Source: Chloroflexia bacterium
GTDB lineage: Bacteria > Chloroflexota > Chloroflexia > Thermomicrobiales > JALYUS01
Direction of reading: 5' to 3'
DNA: 9,563 bases
Assembly: GCA_025928215.1 (NCBI GenBank)
Contig: JAICJW010000150.1
Coordinates: 1-9,563, forward strand
Part shown: positions 1-6,432 of the stretch, piece after piece
Layout of the letters: each line of letters opens with the position of its first letter
Position numbering within the stretch: the stretch's first letter is position 1
Made by a program: the position numbers and the translations under genes
The notes under the pieces: model-generated
What the model was told of the DNA's origin: nothing
Seen by the model: the letters and a program-made list of their open reading frames with translations, nothing else
The model's database searches: none

Positions 1-757
1 GAGCTGCAACTCGGGATTTACGAGTTGTTCGAACGGCTGTTTCAATCTATCGAATGATAAAAATAATTGCGGCGCGTGCGGGAAGAAGTGTGCTGGCGGC
101 GTGATCGGGACTGGCTTCATCGCGCCGAACTTCGTGAACGGGGCGTTCCTCCCGCCGGGTAACACGGGTGGCATCGTCTGCAATGGCCTCTATGGCTGCC
201 CCTTCGGTGGCGGCTTCATCGGCAACACCAACCCCGCCTTCATCAACGGGAACAATTGCGCCTTCTTCGGCAATTGCGCCGCCGCGTTCCCGGCGGGTGG
301 CACCGTCTCCGGCGGGATCGTCTATTACAATGACAATCGCTTCTGCACCGACGGCAAGGTCGCCTATGTGCCGGGCCGCGGGTATTTCTGCCAGAACGGC
401 GGCCCGCTCGTCCCGAACAACACCGTGACGACCGTGAACTGTGGCGACTTCTTCGCCAATGGCTGCGGCATCTACCGCCCCTTTGAGGCGAACACCACCG
501 CTCCGGCCGCTGCCCCACAGCAGGCGACCACGGTAAAGGCACAGGAAGTAACGACGGCCCCGGCCGCCCCGAAGGCAGCCGCGCCCGTCGCGCAGGCAGC
601 CCCTGCTGCCGCTCCGGCTGCGAACGTCGCGACGGCGCTCAACGCTCCGGCAACGCAGCAGGCGGCTCCAACCACGGTGAAGGTGCAGTCGGTCGCGACG
701 GCTCCTGCCACCAGCCAGCCGACGAGCACGAAGGACCTGGACGATCATCGCGGCTAA
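1..757 (+). CDS. Secreted cysteine-rich protein with Stig1-like motif, C-terminal part (5' end outside window)
   Basis: The frame ending at the TAA at 755-757 is open back to the first base, so only the C-terminal 251 residues are visible; the GTG at 101 is internal and has no good ribosome binding site. The first 33 residues hold six cysteines in the spacing of the Stig1-like repeat seen in secreted bacterial proteins, ending in NNCGACGKKC. A Gly/Asn/Phe-rich middle part follows with eight more cysteines, giving an even total of 14, which suits disulfide bonding outside the cell. The last ~85 residues are Ala/Pro/Thr/Val/Gln-rich low complexity, probably an extended stalk or linker, ending in a charged DLDDHRG. 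No membrane segment or sorting signal is visible in this part. The motif assignment is by pattern; a structural, adhesive or binding role is only a guess. A hairpin terminator follows 60 bases after the stop. Confidence 0.75.
   Translation, partial: SCNSGFTSCSNGCFNLSNDKNNCGACGKKCAGGVIGTGFIAPNFVNGAFLPPGNTGGIVCNGLYGCPFGGGFIGNTNPAFINGNNCAFFGNCAAAFPAGGTVSGGIVYYNDNRFCTDGKVAYVPGRGYFCQNGGPLVPNNTVTTVNCGDFFANGCGIYRPFEANTTAPAAAPQQATTVKAQEVTTAPAAPKAAAPVAQAAPAAAPAANVATALNAPATQQAAPTTVKVQSVATAPATSQPTSTKDLDDHRG
527..709 (+). repeat. Degenerate 13-residue repeat in the Ala/Pro/Thr tail
   Basis: Within the low-complexity tail the peptide TTVKAQEVTTAPA (bases 527-565) recurs as TTVKVQSVATAPA (bases 671-709). 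The two 39-base units are in frame and 144 bases apart. This looks like internal duplication within a linker-type region. The stretch between them is Ala/Pro-rich without a clear third copy. Confidence 0.5.
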
Positions 758-816
758 GGACCCTGGACGGAAACAAGCCCTCTTTCCCCCGCATTCCGTG
801 ACTTTGCACCGAACAT

Positions 817-850
817 CGCGCGCCCCCTCCGGGGCGCGCGGTTCGTTCTT
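817..850 (+). terminator. Intrinsic terminator-like hairpin after the cysteine-rich gene
   Basis: A perfect 10-bp GC stem (CGCGCGCCCC at 817-826 pairing with GGGGCGCGCG at 831-840) closes a 4-base loop, followed by the moderately T-rich GTTCGTTCTT. It lies between two convergent genes, 60 bases after the stop of the upstream gene and 9 bases beyond the stop of the minus-strand selenoprotein gene. It could serve both, but the T-rich side is present only for plus-strand transcripts. Confidence 0.65.
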
Positions 851-1394
851 ACCCCCGCCGTTTCCATAGCCCTTGCGACGGCACGCGGAGGGCGCGATTG
901 AATTTGCTGGATGCATTCTCCCACGCGATAACCGCGGTCAATTCAACGATGGCATCATCATCATAGAACGCGCGGAGACGAGCGAAGAGTTGATCGCTCA
1001 CATCCTGCCCCGTGACCGTCATCGCGTCCGCATACGCCAATGCGGCGCGTTCCGCATCATCGTAGAGCGCACTGGTCGCATAGTCGGAGAGGGCGAGGAT
1101 TTTCTCATCCGAGACACCGAGTTCGCTGCTCACGGCAGCGTTGATATCCTGTCAGAATTCGCAGCCGTTGTGCGCTGCCACCCGGCGGTTGATGAGCGCC
1201 TGCAACCGCTCGTCAACGAGGCCCGATCCGCCGATCCCCGTCCACATCGCCCGTGCGCCCCGGAAGATCGTCGGGCGGCGCGCATAGACGAGATGATTGA
1301 GGAGGGGCGCGCCCCATTGCCGTGCCTGGGCATCGAATACCGCCTTGATTGGTGCGTCCACTGCTGCCGGGTCAACCCCTCCGATCCGTGCCAT
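849..1394 (-). CDS. Carboxymuconolactone decarboxylase/AhpD-like family protein, predicted selenoprotein (CxxU)
   Basis: Read through a single in-frame TGA at 1154-1152, this gives one 181-residue protein of the CMD/AhpD-like all-alpha family, close to the usual family length. The start is the ATG at 1394 (MARIGGVDP), preceded by GGAGG six bases upstream; a GTG at 1424 in the same frame is less likely. Residues 75-85 read HNGCEF-U-QDIN: Cys78 and the TGA-encoded residue 81 fill the two positions of the family's CxxC redox motif, which serves thiol peroxidase or disulfide chemistry in AhpD. The residue four after it, often His in AhpD, is Asn85. Family-like sequence continues smoothly after the TGA (AAVSSELGVSDEKI and onward to the TAA at 851-849), with no frame change. 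A SECIS-like hairpin lies directly downstream. The alternatives are a nonsense mutation or a sequencing error. Substrate is unknown. It is transcribed away from the dehydratase gene. Confidence 0.8.
1113..1154 (-). promoter_or_regulatory. Putative bacterial SECIS element with its UGA codon
   Basis: The UGA is at 1154-1152. Seventeen bases further on, the mRNA forms a perfect 6-bp stem, CGCUGC (1140-1135) with GCAGCG (1129-1124), closing the five-base loop CGUGA, which has G at its second position and contains GU. Below it, GAUAUC (1148-1143) can pair with GGUGUC (1118-1113) through six pairs, two of them G-U, across an asymmetric internal loop (AA versus AACUC). The published bacterial consensus is a 4-16 bp upper stem, a 3-14 base loop with G in the first two positions, and an apical loop 16-37 bases from UGA; all three hold here. 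The pairing was done by eye, without energies or covariation. Confidence 0.7.
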
Positions 1395-1549
1395 AGGTTT
1401 CCTCCCGTATCCGTTCGTCACCACGATCCGCTACGTGCTATCGTATTCGCGTTGCATCCACGAACCTGCCTCGTCCACTATCATGCCATGCGATATGGAC
1501 GATGACGACAGCCAGTAATCCGCGACGAAGAAGTGATCGGGGGAAGAAG
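1395..1549. promoter_or_regulatory. Divergent intergenic region between selenoprotein and dehydratase genes
   Basis: The two genes diverge here, so both promoters should lie in these 155 bases. On the plus strand TTGCAT (1452-1457) followed after 18 bases by CACTAT (1476-1481) is a poor sigma-70-like match. On the minus strand TACGAT (1445-1440) could be a -10 but has no convincing -35. I see no strong operator. Ribosome binding sites are clear for the minus gene (GGAGG) and weaker for the plus gene (run of G at about 1539-1543). Confidence 0.25.
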
Positions 1550-3274
1550 ATGCCTGAACTGAAGAGCCAGCGGTTGCGACGGGTCAATCATCAGGGGGAC
1601 GCGCTGCGCCTCGGCATGAACTGGACGGAAGAGGACCTCGGCAAGCCGCAGATTCTCGTCGAGAGCGCGTACGGGATGGGGCATCCGGGCACCTTCCATT
1701 TCCGCCCGCTGATCGAGGAAGTCTCGAATGGCGTCTTCGAGGCGGGCGGCAAACCGGGCGTCTTCTATACGTCGGACATCTGCGACGGCGTCGCGCAGGC
1801 GCACGCGGGCATGTCTTATTCGCTCGTCTCGCGGGATATTCAGGCGGCGATGATTGAGATTCACGCCCTCGGCCACCCACACGACGGCATGGCGCTAATC
1901 TCCGGCAACGACAAATCCGTCCCCGCGCATCTGATCGCGATGGCGCGCTGCAACCTCCCGGCGATTCATCTGCCCGGCGGTACACAGATGAACGCGCCGA
2001 ATTCCGTCACCTCTGATTACATGTGGGGGATGGGCGCGGCGGTGGATCGCGGCGAAATGTCCCGCGAGGATTTGGAGATGCACCAGCACGACGCCTGCCC
2101 GAGTTGCGGCGCCTGCCAGTTCATGGGCAGCGCCAGCACCGGGCAGGTGCTCAGCGAGGCGCTCGGACTCGCGTTGCCGGGGAGCGGCCTCATTCCCGCG
2201 TCGCTCACCCGCCATATGCGCGTCGCGCGGGCGGTCGGCAAACAGATAGTGCGTCTGGTCGAGATGGATCTGCGGCCACGCCAGATGCTCACACGCCACG
2301 CGTTCGAGAACGCGATCATGCTCCACGCGGCAGTCGGCGGCTCGACGAACACGCTCCTGCATCTGCCGGTGATCGCGCGCGAAGTCGGGCTTGAAGTGAC
2401 GATTGACGACTTCGACTACATCCATCGCCATGTCCCGGTACTGGCGAATGCCAAGACGACGGGCAAATATCCCGTCGAATATCTCTGGTACGCGGGCGGC
2501 GTCCCGGCGGTGATGCTGCAACTCCGCGACCTCCTGCACCTCGACTGCCTGACGGTGACAGGGAAAACGCTCGGCGAGAACCTGGCGGAGATCGAGGGGA
2601 GCCGCTTCTTCCAGGAGACGCGGGGCTACCTCGCGAACGTCAAGGTGCCGGTGGAGGAGATCATTCGCCCGCGCGACCAGGCATTCGGCCCGGAGGGCGG
2701 CGTCGGCGTGCTGCGGGGCAACCTCGCACCGGGCGGCGCGGTGATTAAGCACTTCTCCGTACCGAAGGCGATGCACGTCCATACCGGACCGGCGCGCGTC
2801 TTCGACAATGAGGATAGCGCGGTCGCTGCCTTGATCGAGCGCGTCGTGCAACCGGGCGACGTGGTCGTCATCCGCTACGAAGGCCCAAAGGCGAACGGCA
2901 TGCCGGAAATGTACTACGCGACGGCGATTATCGCCGCGAGCATCGAACTGACCGCGACGTGCGCCGTCGTGACGGACGGGCGGTATTCCGGCGCGGCGAA
3001 AGGCCCGGCGGTCGGGCATGTCACGCCGGAAGCAATGGACGGCGGCCCGCTCGCGCTCGTTGAGGAGGGCGATCTGATCGAGATCAACGTGCCGGAGCGC
3101 CGCCTCGCCATCGTCGGCACGCGGGACGGCCACCTGACCCCCGAAGAGGTGGACACCCTACTCGCCGCGCGCCGCGCCGCGTGGGTGCCGCCCGCGCCGC
3201 GCCACACGAGCGGTATCCTCGCCCTCTACGCGAAGATGGCGGCGAGCACGGCGGATGGGGCATATATCGCATAA
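1550..3274 (+). CDS. IlvD/Edd-family dehydratase (dihydroxy-acid or sugar-acid dehydratase)
   Basis: This 574-residue protein has the length and motifs of the IlvD/Edd family, Fe-S enzymes that remove water from dihydroxy acids (branched-chain amino acid synthesis) or aldonic acids (sugar catabolism). The ATG at 1550 is preferred over the in-frame ATG at 1502, because the 16 extra residues are basic and unlike the family and a G-rich site precedes 1550. Visible motifs are ICDGVAQ with Cys78, the metal-site segment SGNDKSVPA (residues 118-126), CPSCGACQFMGSAS with Cys183/186/189 followed by SEALGLALPGSG, and near the C-terminus TDGRYSGAAKGPAVGHVTPEA minus its last residue, which carries the catalytic Ser region. 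The usual Cys of the (N/G)CDK motif is Asn120 here. The CDG and TG(Q) features lean toward Edd and the CxxCxxC toward IlvD, so I do not assign a symbol. The neighbouring dehydrogenase favours a sugar-acid role, as inference. It converges with the dehydrogenase gene, 14 bases between stops. Confidence 0.88.
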   Translation: MPELKSQRLRRVNHQGDALRLGMNWTEEDLGKPQILVESAYGMGHPGTFHFRPLIEEVSNGVFEAGGKPGVFYTSDICDGVAQAHAGMSYSLVSRDIQAAMIEIHALGHPHDGMALISGNDKSVPAHLIAMARCNLPAIHLPGGTQMNAPNSVTSDYMWGMGAAVDRGEMSREDLEMHQHDACPSCGACQFMGSASTGQVLSEALGLALPGSGLIPASLTRHMRVARAVGKQIVRLVEMDLRPRQMLTRHAFENAIMLHAAVGGSTNTLLHLPVIAREVGLEVTIDDFDYIHRHVPVLANAKTTGKYPVEYLWYAGGVPAVMLQLRDLLHLDCLTVTGKTLGENLAEIEGSRFFQETRGYLANVKVPVEEIIRPRDQAFGPEGGVGVLRGNLAPGGAVIKHFSVPKAMHVHTGPARVFDNEDSAVAALIERVVQPGDVVVIRYEGPKANGMPEMYYATAIIAASIELTATCAVVTDGRYSGAAKGPAVGHVTPEAMDGGPLALVEEGDLIEINVPERRLAIVGTRDGHLTPEEVDTLLAARRAAWVPPAPRHTSGILALYAKMAASTADGAYIA

Positions 3275-3288
3275 GGTGGGGCTTCGTC

Positions 3289-4302
3289 TTACGTTCGCCA
3301 GTCCAGGATGCAGCCCATCGCCTCGGAGCGGCGCTCCGCCAGCAGGGCGAAGAGATCGGGCGCGCGTTCCGCCGGTTCGTGATGGCTGACGAGGGCGTCC
3401 ACATCCACGCGGTGGTCGGCGAGCAGGCGCAGGGCGACGGCGCGATTCGCCTGCATCGTCCAGCGATTGGCGAAATTCGGTTCGGCGGGATGGGTCATCA
3501 GATGCGCGCCGATGATCGTCACACCCGGCACATGCACGTCACCGTAGAGATCGAACTGTTCGACGATGCCGCGCGTGCTGCCGAGCGCGACGACGCGGGC
3601 ATGCCTCGCCGCCAGATGCAGGGCGGGTGATACGCCGCTGGGGCTGCCCGTCGCCTCGAAGACGACATCGAACCGCCCATCATCCGCGAGCGTGCCGATC
3701 CGCGCGGCGAAATCGGCTGCGGTGGGATCGAGCGCGGTAAGGCCGACCTGCTCCGCATACGTACGGCGGGCGGCGAGTAGGTCCGTGCCGACGACCGGCA
3801 TGCCGCCGCAGACGTGCGCCTGCTGCAACGCCAGATTGCCAATCAATCCCAACCCGACCGCCGCGACGCGGTCGCCGAGTTCGATTTTCGCCAGCCGGAC
3901 GGCATTCATCGTGATAATCAGCAATGTGACGAATGCCGCCTGCACGTCCGTCACGCTCTCCGGCACGACGGCGACATTGCGCGCCTCAAGCAGCGCGACC
4001 GATGCATGCGGCCCGTGCCCGCAGACGCGATCGCCGACCATGATCCCTGCCACGCCACTCCCGACCGCCCGCACAACGCCGACGTACGAGTAGCCCGGCC
4101 GGTACGGCATGGCGTGCCAGTCATCGCCCATCGCGCGGCGATCCACAGTAATGCCGGTGTAGTTCGCCAGTTCCGTTCCGGTGCTGATCAGCGTGCAGAT
4201 CGTCTCTGCCAGCACGTGGCCGGGAGGCGGCGTGTCGGGAAGGTCAAACGCTTCCTGTTCCAGTGTGAAGGGTCGAAAGGCCACCAATCGTTGCCCGCGC
4301 AT
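3289..4302 (-). CDS. Medium-chain (MDR) dehydrogenase lacking the usual zinc ligands
   Basis: A 337-residue MDR (alcohol dehydrogenase superfamily) protein. The ATG at 4302 follows GGAGGAG at six bases' spacing. The N-terminal GroES-like domain has CTLISTGTELANYTG (residues 36-50) and PYRPGYSYVGVV (66-77), where classical zinc ADHs have a Cys-Gly-Thr-Asp motif and GHE. The four clustered cysteines of the structural zinc lobe are absent. The Rossmann fold has GLGLIG (150-155), and the acidic Asp174 at the end of the second strand favours NAD(H) over NADP(H). The style matches the zinc-independent group that includes BchC-like proteins and oxidoreductases found beside sugar-catabolic genes; the substrate is probably a polyol or sugar derivative, by inference. 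It sits 53 bases downstream of the WYL regulator on the same strand and is probably cotranscribed with it. Confidence 0.85.
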   Translation of the reverse strand: MRGQRLVAFRPFTLEQEAFDLPDTPPPGHVLAETICTLISTGTELANYTGITVDRRAMGDDWHAMPYRPGYSYVGVVRAVGSGVAGIMVGDRVCGHGPHASVALLEARNVAVVPESVTDVQAAFVTLLIITMNAVRLAKIELGDRVAAVGLGLIGNLALQQAHVCGGMPVVGTDLLAARRTYAEQVGLTALDPTAADFAARIGTLADDGRFDVVFEATGSPSGVSPALHLAARHARVVALGSTRGIVEQFDLYGDVHVPGVTIIGAHLMTHPAEPNFANRWTMQANRAVALRLLADHRVDVDALVSHHEPAERAPDLFALLAERRSEAMGCILDWRT

Positions 4303-4355
4303 CTCTCACTCCTCCGGAATTTCTTAAACACCGCGACACGGCTCTGAAACGGATC

Positions 4356-5372
4356 CTAACGACCACCATTATGCACGGACGGCAGCTCTGGTGATGAGGA
4401 GTCCGCAATCGCCCGACCGATCCGCGCATGCACTCTCCCAATTGCATCGAGCAACTCCGGTGGCTTACGCACGCGGAAGGCGAAAGGCAGGCTGATGCAG
4501 GCACGGGCGAGCCAGTCAATATCGGTCGCGGTGCAGCGAAGAATCACCGCTCCATTCTCTTCCGTTACCACCGCGAACAGTGGCGCGACCCACCGCCGGG
4601 CTTCCTCAGCCGACGCGTCCAGCGCGATCTCCGCCGACCAGCGCGCCGGGAGCAGCGCGAACGACTGCTGCATATAGGCGAGCGTGTCGAAGTTGGCGGG
4701 GCGGGCAAAAGCCGTTCCTTCCCTCTCCACATGGACGACGCGATCGAGCCGGAAGACGCGGACGCCCCCGCGCAGGTGGCAGTATCCGACGGTATACCAC
4801 GCCGCGTTCTTCAAATAGACCACCGCGTAGGGGTCGAAGGCGCGCGTCGTCGCCGCGCCGTGCCGATCCTGATAGGTCAGTGTCGTGCGCCGCCGGTCGG
4901 CGGCACCTGCGGCAAGTGCGAGCAGTGTCGCGGGCGGCGGGATCGGCGAGCGCGGCGTATCCGGCAGTGGCGCATTCGGTCGGTCAAGGACGAGAGCGTC
5001 CGAGAGTGCGCGGACCTGAAGACGCAACACGTCCGGCAGCACGCGCTCAATCTTCGCCAGCGCCCCTTCCGTCGCGGGCGCCGCGCCCGTCAGCCCGAAG
5101 CGACGCGCGAACAACAGGCCAAGGGTCACGGCCAGCGCCTCGTCGTTCGCCAGCATTAAGGGGGGCAGCCGAAATCCGGGCCGCAGCCGGTATCCGCCAT
5201 GACGCCCCGGCCGCGCTTCGACGGGGATGCCCATGTCGCGCAGCATCGTCACGTAGCCGCGGATGGTGCGGGCGCTGACTTCGAGACGCGCCGCGAGTTC
5301 CGCGCCGCTCACCTCACCACGGGATTGCAGCAGATCGAGCACGGCGAGTACGCGGGTCGTTGGGTGATACAT
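4356..5372 (-). CDS. YafY-type transcriptional regulator, HTH plus WYL domain
   Basis: A 338-residue regulator. The ATG at 5372 (MYHPTTRVLAVLDLLQSRG) is chosen because family members begin this way; the frame extends upstream to 5441, but the extra residues look non-coding and overlap the control region. Residues 5-60 form a DeoR/HTH_11-type winged helix, with the recognition helix around VSARTIRGYVTMLRDMGIP. A helical stretch follows (75-130), then a Pro-rich linker (132-147) and the WYL domain: AAWYTVGYCH (191-199 region, WYT for WYL) and FRLDRV (207-212). The C-terminal WCX-like extension runs from about 245. WYL domains sense ligands, nucleotides or DNA ends in other members; this one resembles metabolic YafY-type regulators. 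It diverges from the NIPSNAP gene across a 105-base region with repeats that are candidate operators, and precedes the dehydrogenase gene in a likely operon. Confidence 0.88.
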   Translation of the reverse strand: MYHPTTRVLAVLDLLQSRGEVSGAELAARLEVSARTIRGYVTMLRDMGIPVEARPGRHGGYRLRPGFRLPPLMLANDEALAVTLGLLFARRFGLTGAAPATEGALAKIERVLPDVLRLQVRALSDALVLDRPNAPLPDTPRSPIPPPATLLALAAGAADRRRTTLTYQDRHGAATTRAFDPYAVVYLKNAAWYTVGYCHLRGGVRVFRLDRVVHVEREGTAFARPANFDTLAYMQQSFALLPARWSAEIALDASAEEARRWVAPLFAVVTEENGAVILRCTATDIDWLARACISLPFAFRVRKPPELLDAIGRVHARIGRAIADSSSPELPSVHNGGR

Positions 5373-5390
5373 GCCGCACCCCAGAAGAAT

Positions 5391-5412
5391 TGCGGAACGA
5401 TTTCTTCCGCAT
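5391..5412. promoter_or_regulatory. Perfect 7-bp inverted repeat, candidate operator
   Basis: TGCGGAA (5391-5397) and TTCCGCA (5406-5412) are exact inverted copies separated by eight AT-richer bases (CGAATTTC). The element starts 19 bases upstream of the WYL regulator start and lies in the shared divergent region, where a dimeric regulator could control itself and the NIPSNAP gene. Binding by the WYL protein is inference from position. Confidence 0.45.
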
Positions 5413-5425
5413 AGCATGCCATACT

Positions 5426-5457
5426 CGCGATGAGCGCGCAATATCGCGATGAGCGCA
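5426..5457 (+). repeat. Tandem 13-base direct repeat in the divergent region
   Basis: TCGCGATGAGCGC occurs at 5426-5438 and identically at 5445-5457, a 19-base period, close to two helical turns. It lies 20 bases upstream of the NIPSNAP start codon. It may be a second regulator site or a chance local duplication. TCGCGA is itself palindromic. Confidence 0.5.
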
Positions 5458-5477
5458 TCCGTTCAGAGGAGGAACCG

Positions 5478-6251
5478 GTGGAAGAGCATATGGCCGTGGC
5501 ATCACGAGCCGCGCAATCGCAGCGAATGTCCAGCCCAATTGTGGAACTCAGGCAATACACGCTCCTGCCGGGCAAGCGGGAGATCCTGATCGCCCTCTTC
5601 GAGCGGGAGTTTATCGAGGAGCAGGAGGTCCTCGGGATGGAGATCATTGACCAATTCCGGGACCTCGACGATCCCGACCGCTTCGTCTGGCTCCGGGGCT
5701 TCCCAGACATGCCCACGCGCGCGAAGGCGAACGAAGCGTTCTACAGCGGGCCGGTGTGGGCGAAGCACCGCGACGCGGCCAACGCGACGCTGCTCGACTC
5801 CGACAACGTGCTGCTCCTCCGGCCGGCGTTCCCCTCCTCCGGATATCCGACCGAGGGTGATCGTCCTCCGGTTGGCGCCGCCGCTGCCCTCGCGTGCCTG
5901 GTCGTCGCGACTATCTGCCCGCTCGACCCGGTGATGGAGGACGATTTCCCCGACTTTTTCGCGCGCGCGGTCGCACCGGCGCTGACGGAAGCCGGGGCGA
6001 CGATCCTCGCCGCCTACGCGACCGAGCACAGCCCGAACAACTACCCGCGATTGCCGATCCGCGAGGGCGAGCACGTCTTTGTCTGGTTCGCGCGTTTCGC
6101 GGACGTGGCGGCGTACGAGGAGCACCGCGCCGCCCTGGCACGGTCGCGGCGCTGGCGGGACGACATCGCGGGGGCGCTGGCGCAACGACTCGACGGTGTC
6201 CCGGAGGTGCGGCGGCTCGTGCCGACGGCCCGCTCGCGGATGCGTTCCTGA
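5478..6251 (+). CDS. NIPSNAP family protein
   Basis: A 257-residue protein. The GTG at 5478 is chosen because AGAGGAGG (5465-5472) lies exactly five bases upstream; the family-like sequence itself begins at the ATG at 5526 (MSSPIVELRQYTL), which has no ribosome binding site. Residues ~20-115 form a NIPSNAP domain: IVELRQYTLLPGKRE, the DQFRDLDDPDRFVWLRGF strand and the FYSGPVWAKHRDAAN helix region. The second half (~130-250), with FVWFARFADVAAYEEHRAAL, looks like a second ferredoxin-like (dimeric alpha/beta barrel) unit, so the chain may form a whole barrel by itself. Bacterial NIPSNAP proteins have no settled reaction, so none is assigned. It is divergent from the WYL regulator and is the first of three plus-strand genes; 181 bases separate it from the next. 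Confidence 0.85.
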   Translation: MEEHMAVASRAAQSQRMSSPIVELRQYTLLPGKREILIALFEREFIEEQEVLGMEIIDQFRDLDDPDRFVWLRGFPDMPTRAKANEAFYSGPVWAKHRDAANATLLDSDNVLLLRPAFPSSGYPTEGDRPPVGAAAALACLVVATICPLDPVMEDDFPDFFARAVAPALTEAGATILAAYATEHSPNNYPRLPIREGEHVFVWFARFADVAAYEEHRAALARSRRWRDDIAGALAQRLDGVPEVRRLVPTARSRMRS

Positions 6252-6432
6252 TGAGGACGCCCACATAACGGCGCAGCAGAGATCGCGGCGGCGGACGGAG
6301 GCGGATAAGCGCGCCTGGCGTGCGGATACGTATGCAGGCCGGGTCTGAGGGCGCGGATTGGCTCTGTTCATCTGGCCACTGGCCCGCTACGATACGCTCT
6401 GATGACTGCATGCATAGGAAAGGGTGGAGCGC

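Noticed and set aside
47..916. Minus-strand open frame of 289 codons opposite the cysteine-rich gene
   Set aside because: Arg/Gly-rich translation without family features, and it crosses the terminator hairpin.
849..1133. Independent 94-residue gene starting at the GTG at 1133 on the minus strand
   Set aside because: No ribosome binding site precedes it, and its sequence is the C-terminal half of the CMD family in the same frame as the upstream piece; it is better explained by read-through of the TGA.
849..1394. Pseudogene by nonsense mutation
   Set aside because: Possible but less likely: the only defect is a TGA at the catalytic Cys position, with a SECIS-like hairpin following and no other decay.
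1502..1549. Upstream ATG at 1502 as start of the dehydratase
   Set aside because: Adds 16 basic residues not typical of the family and lacks a convincing ribosome binding site.
1895..3133. Long open frame of 412 codons on the minus strand inside the dehydratase gene
   Set aside because: Its translation is Arg/His-rich without family features and it overlaps a clearly conserved gene; open antisense frames are common in high-GC DNA.
6252..6432. Promoter or small gene between the NIPSNAP and SIS genes
   Set aside because: TGTTCA (6365-6370) and TACGAT (6388-6393) are spaced 17 bases apart but the -35 is too poor to call; no small gene or hairpin was seen.
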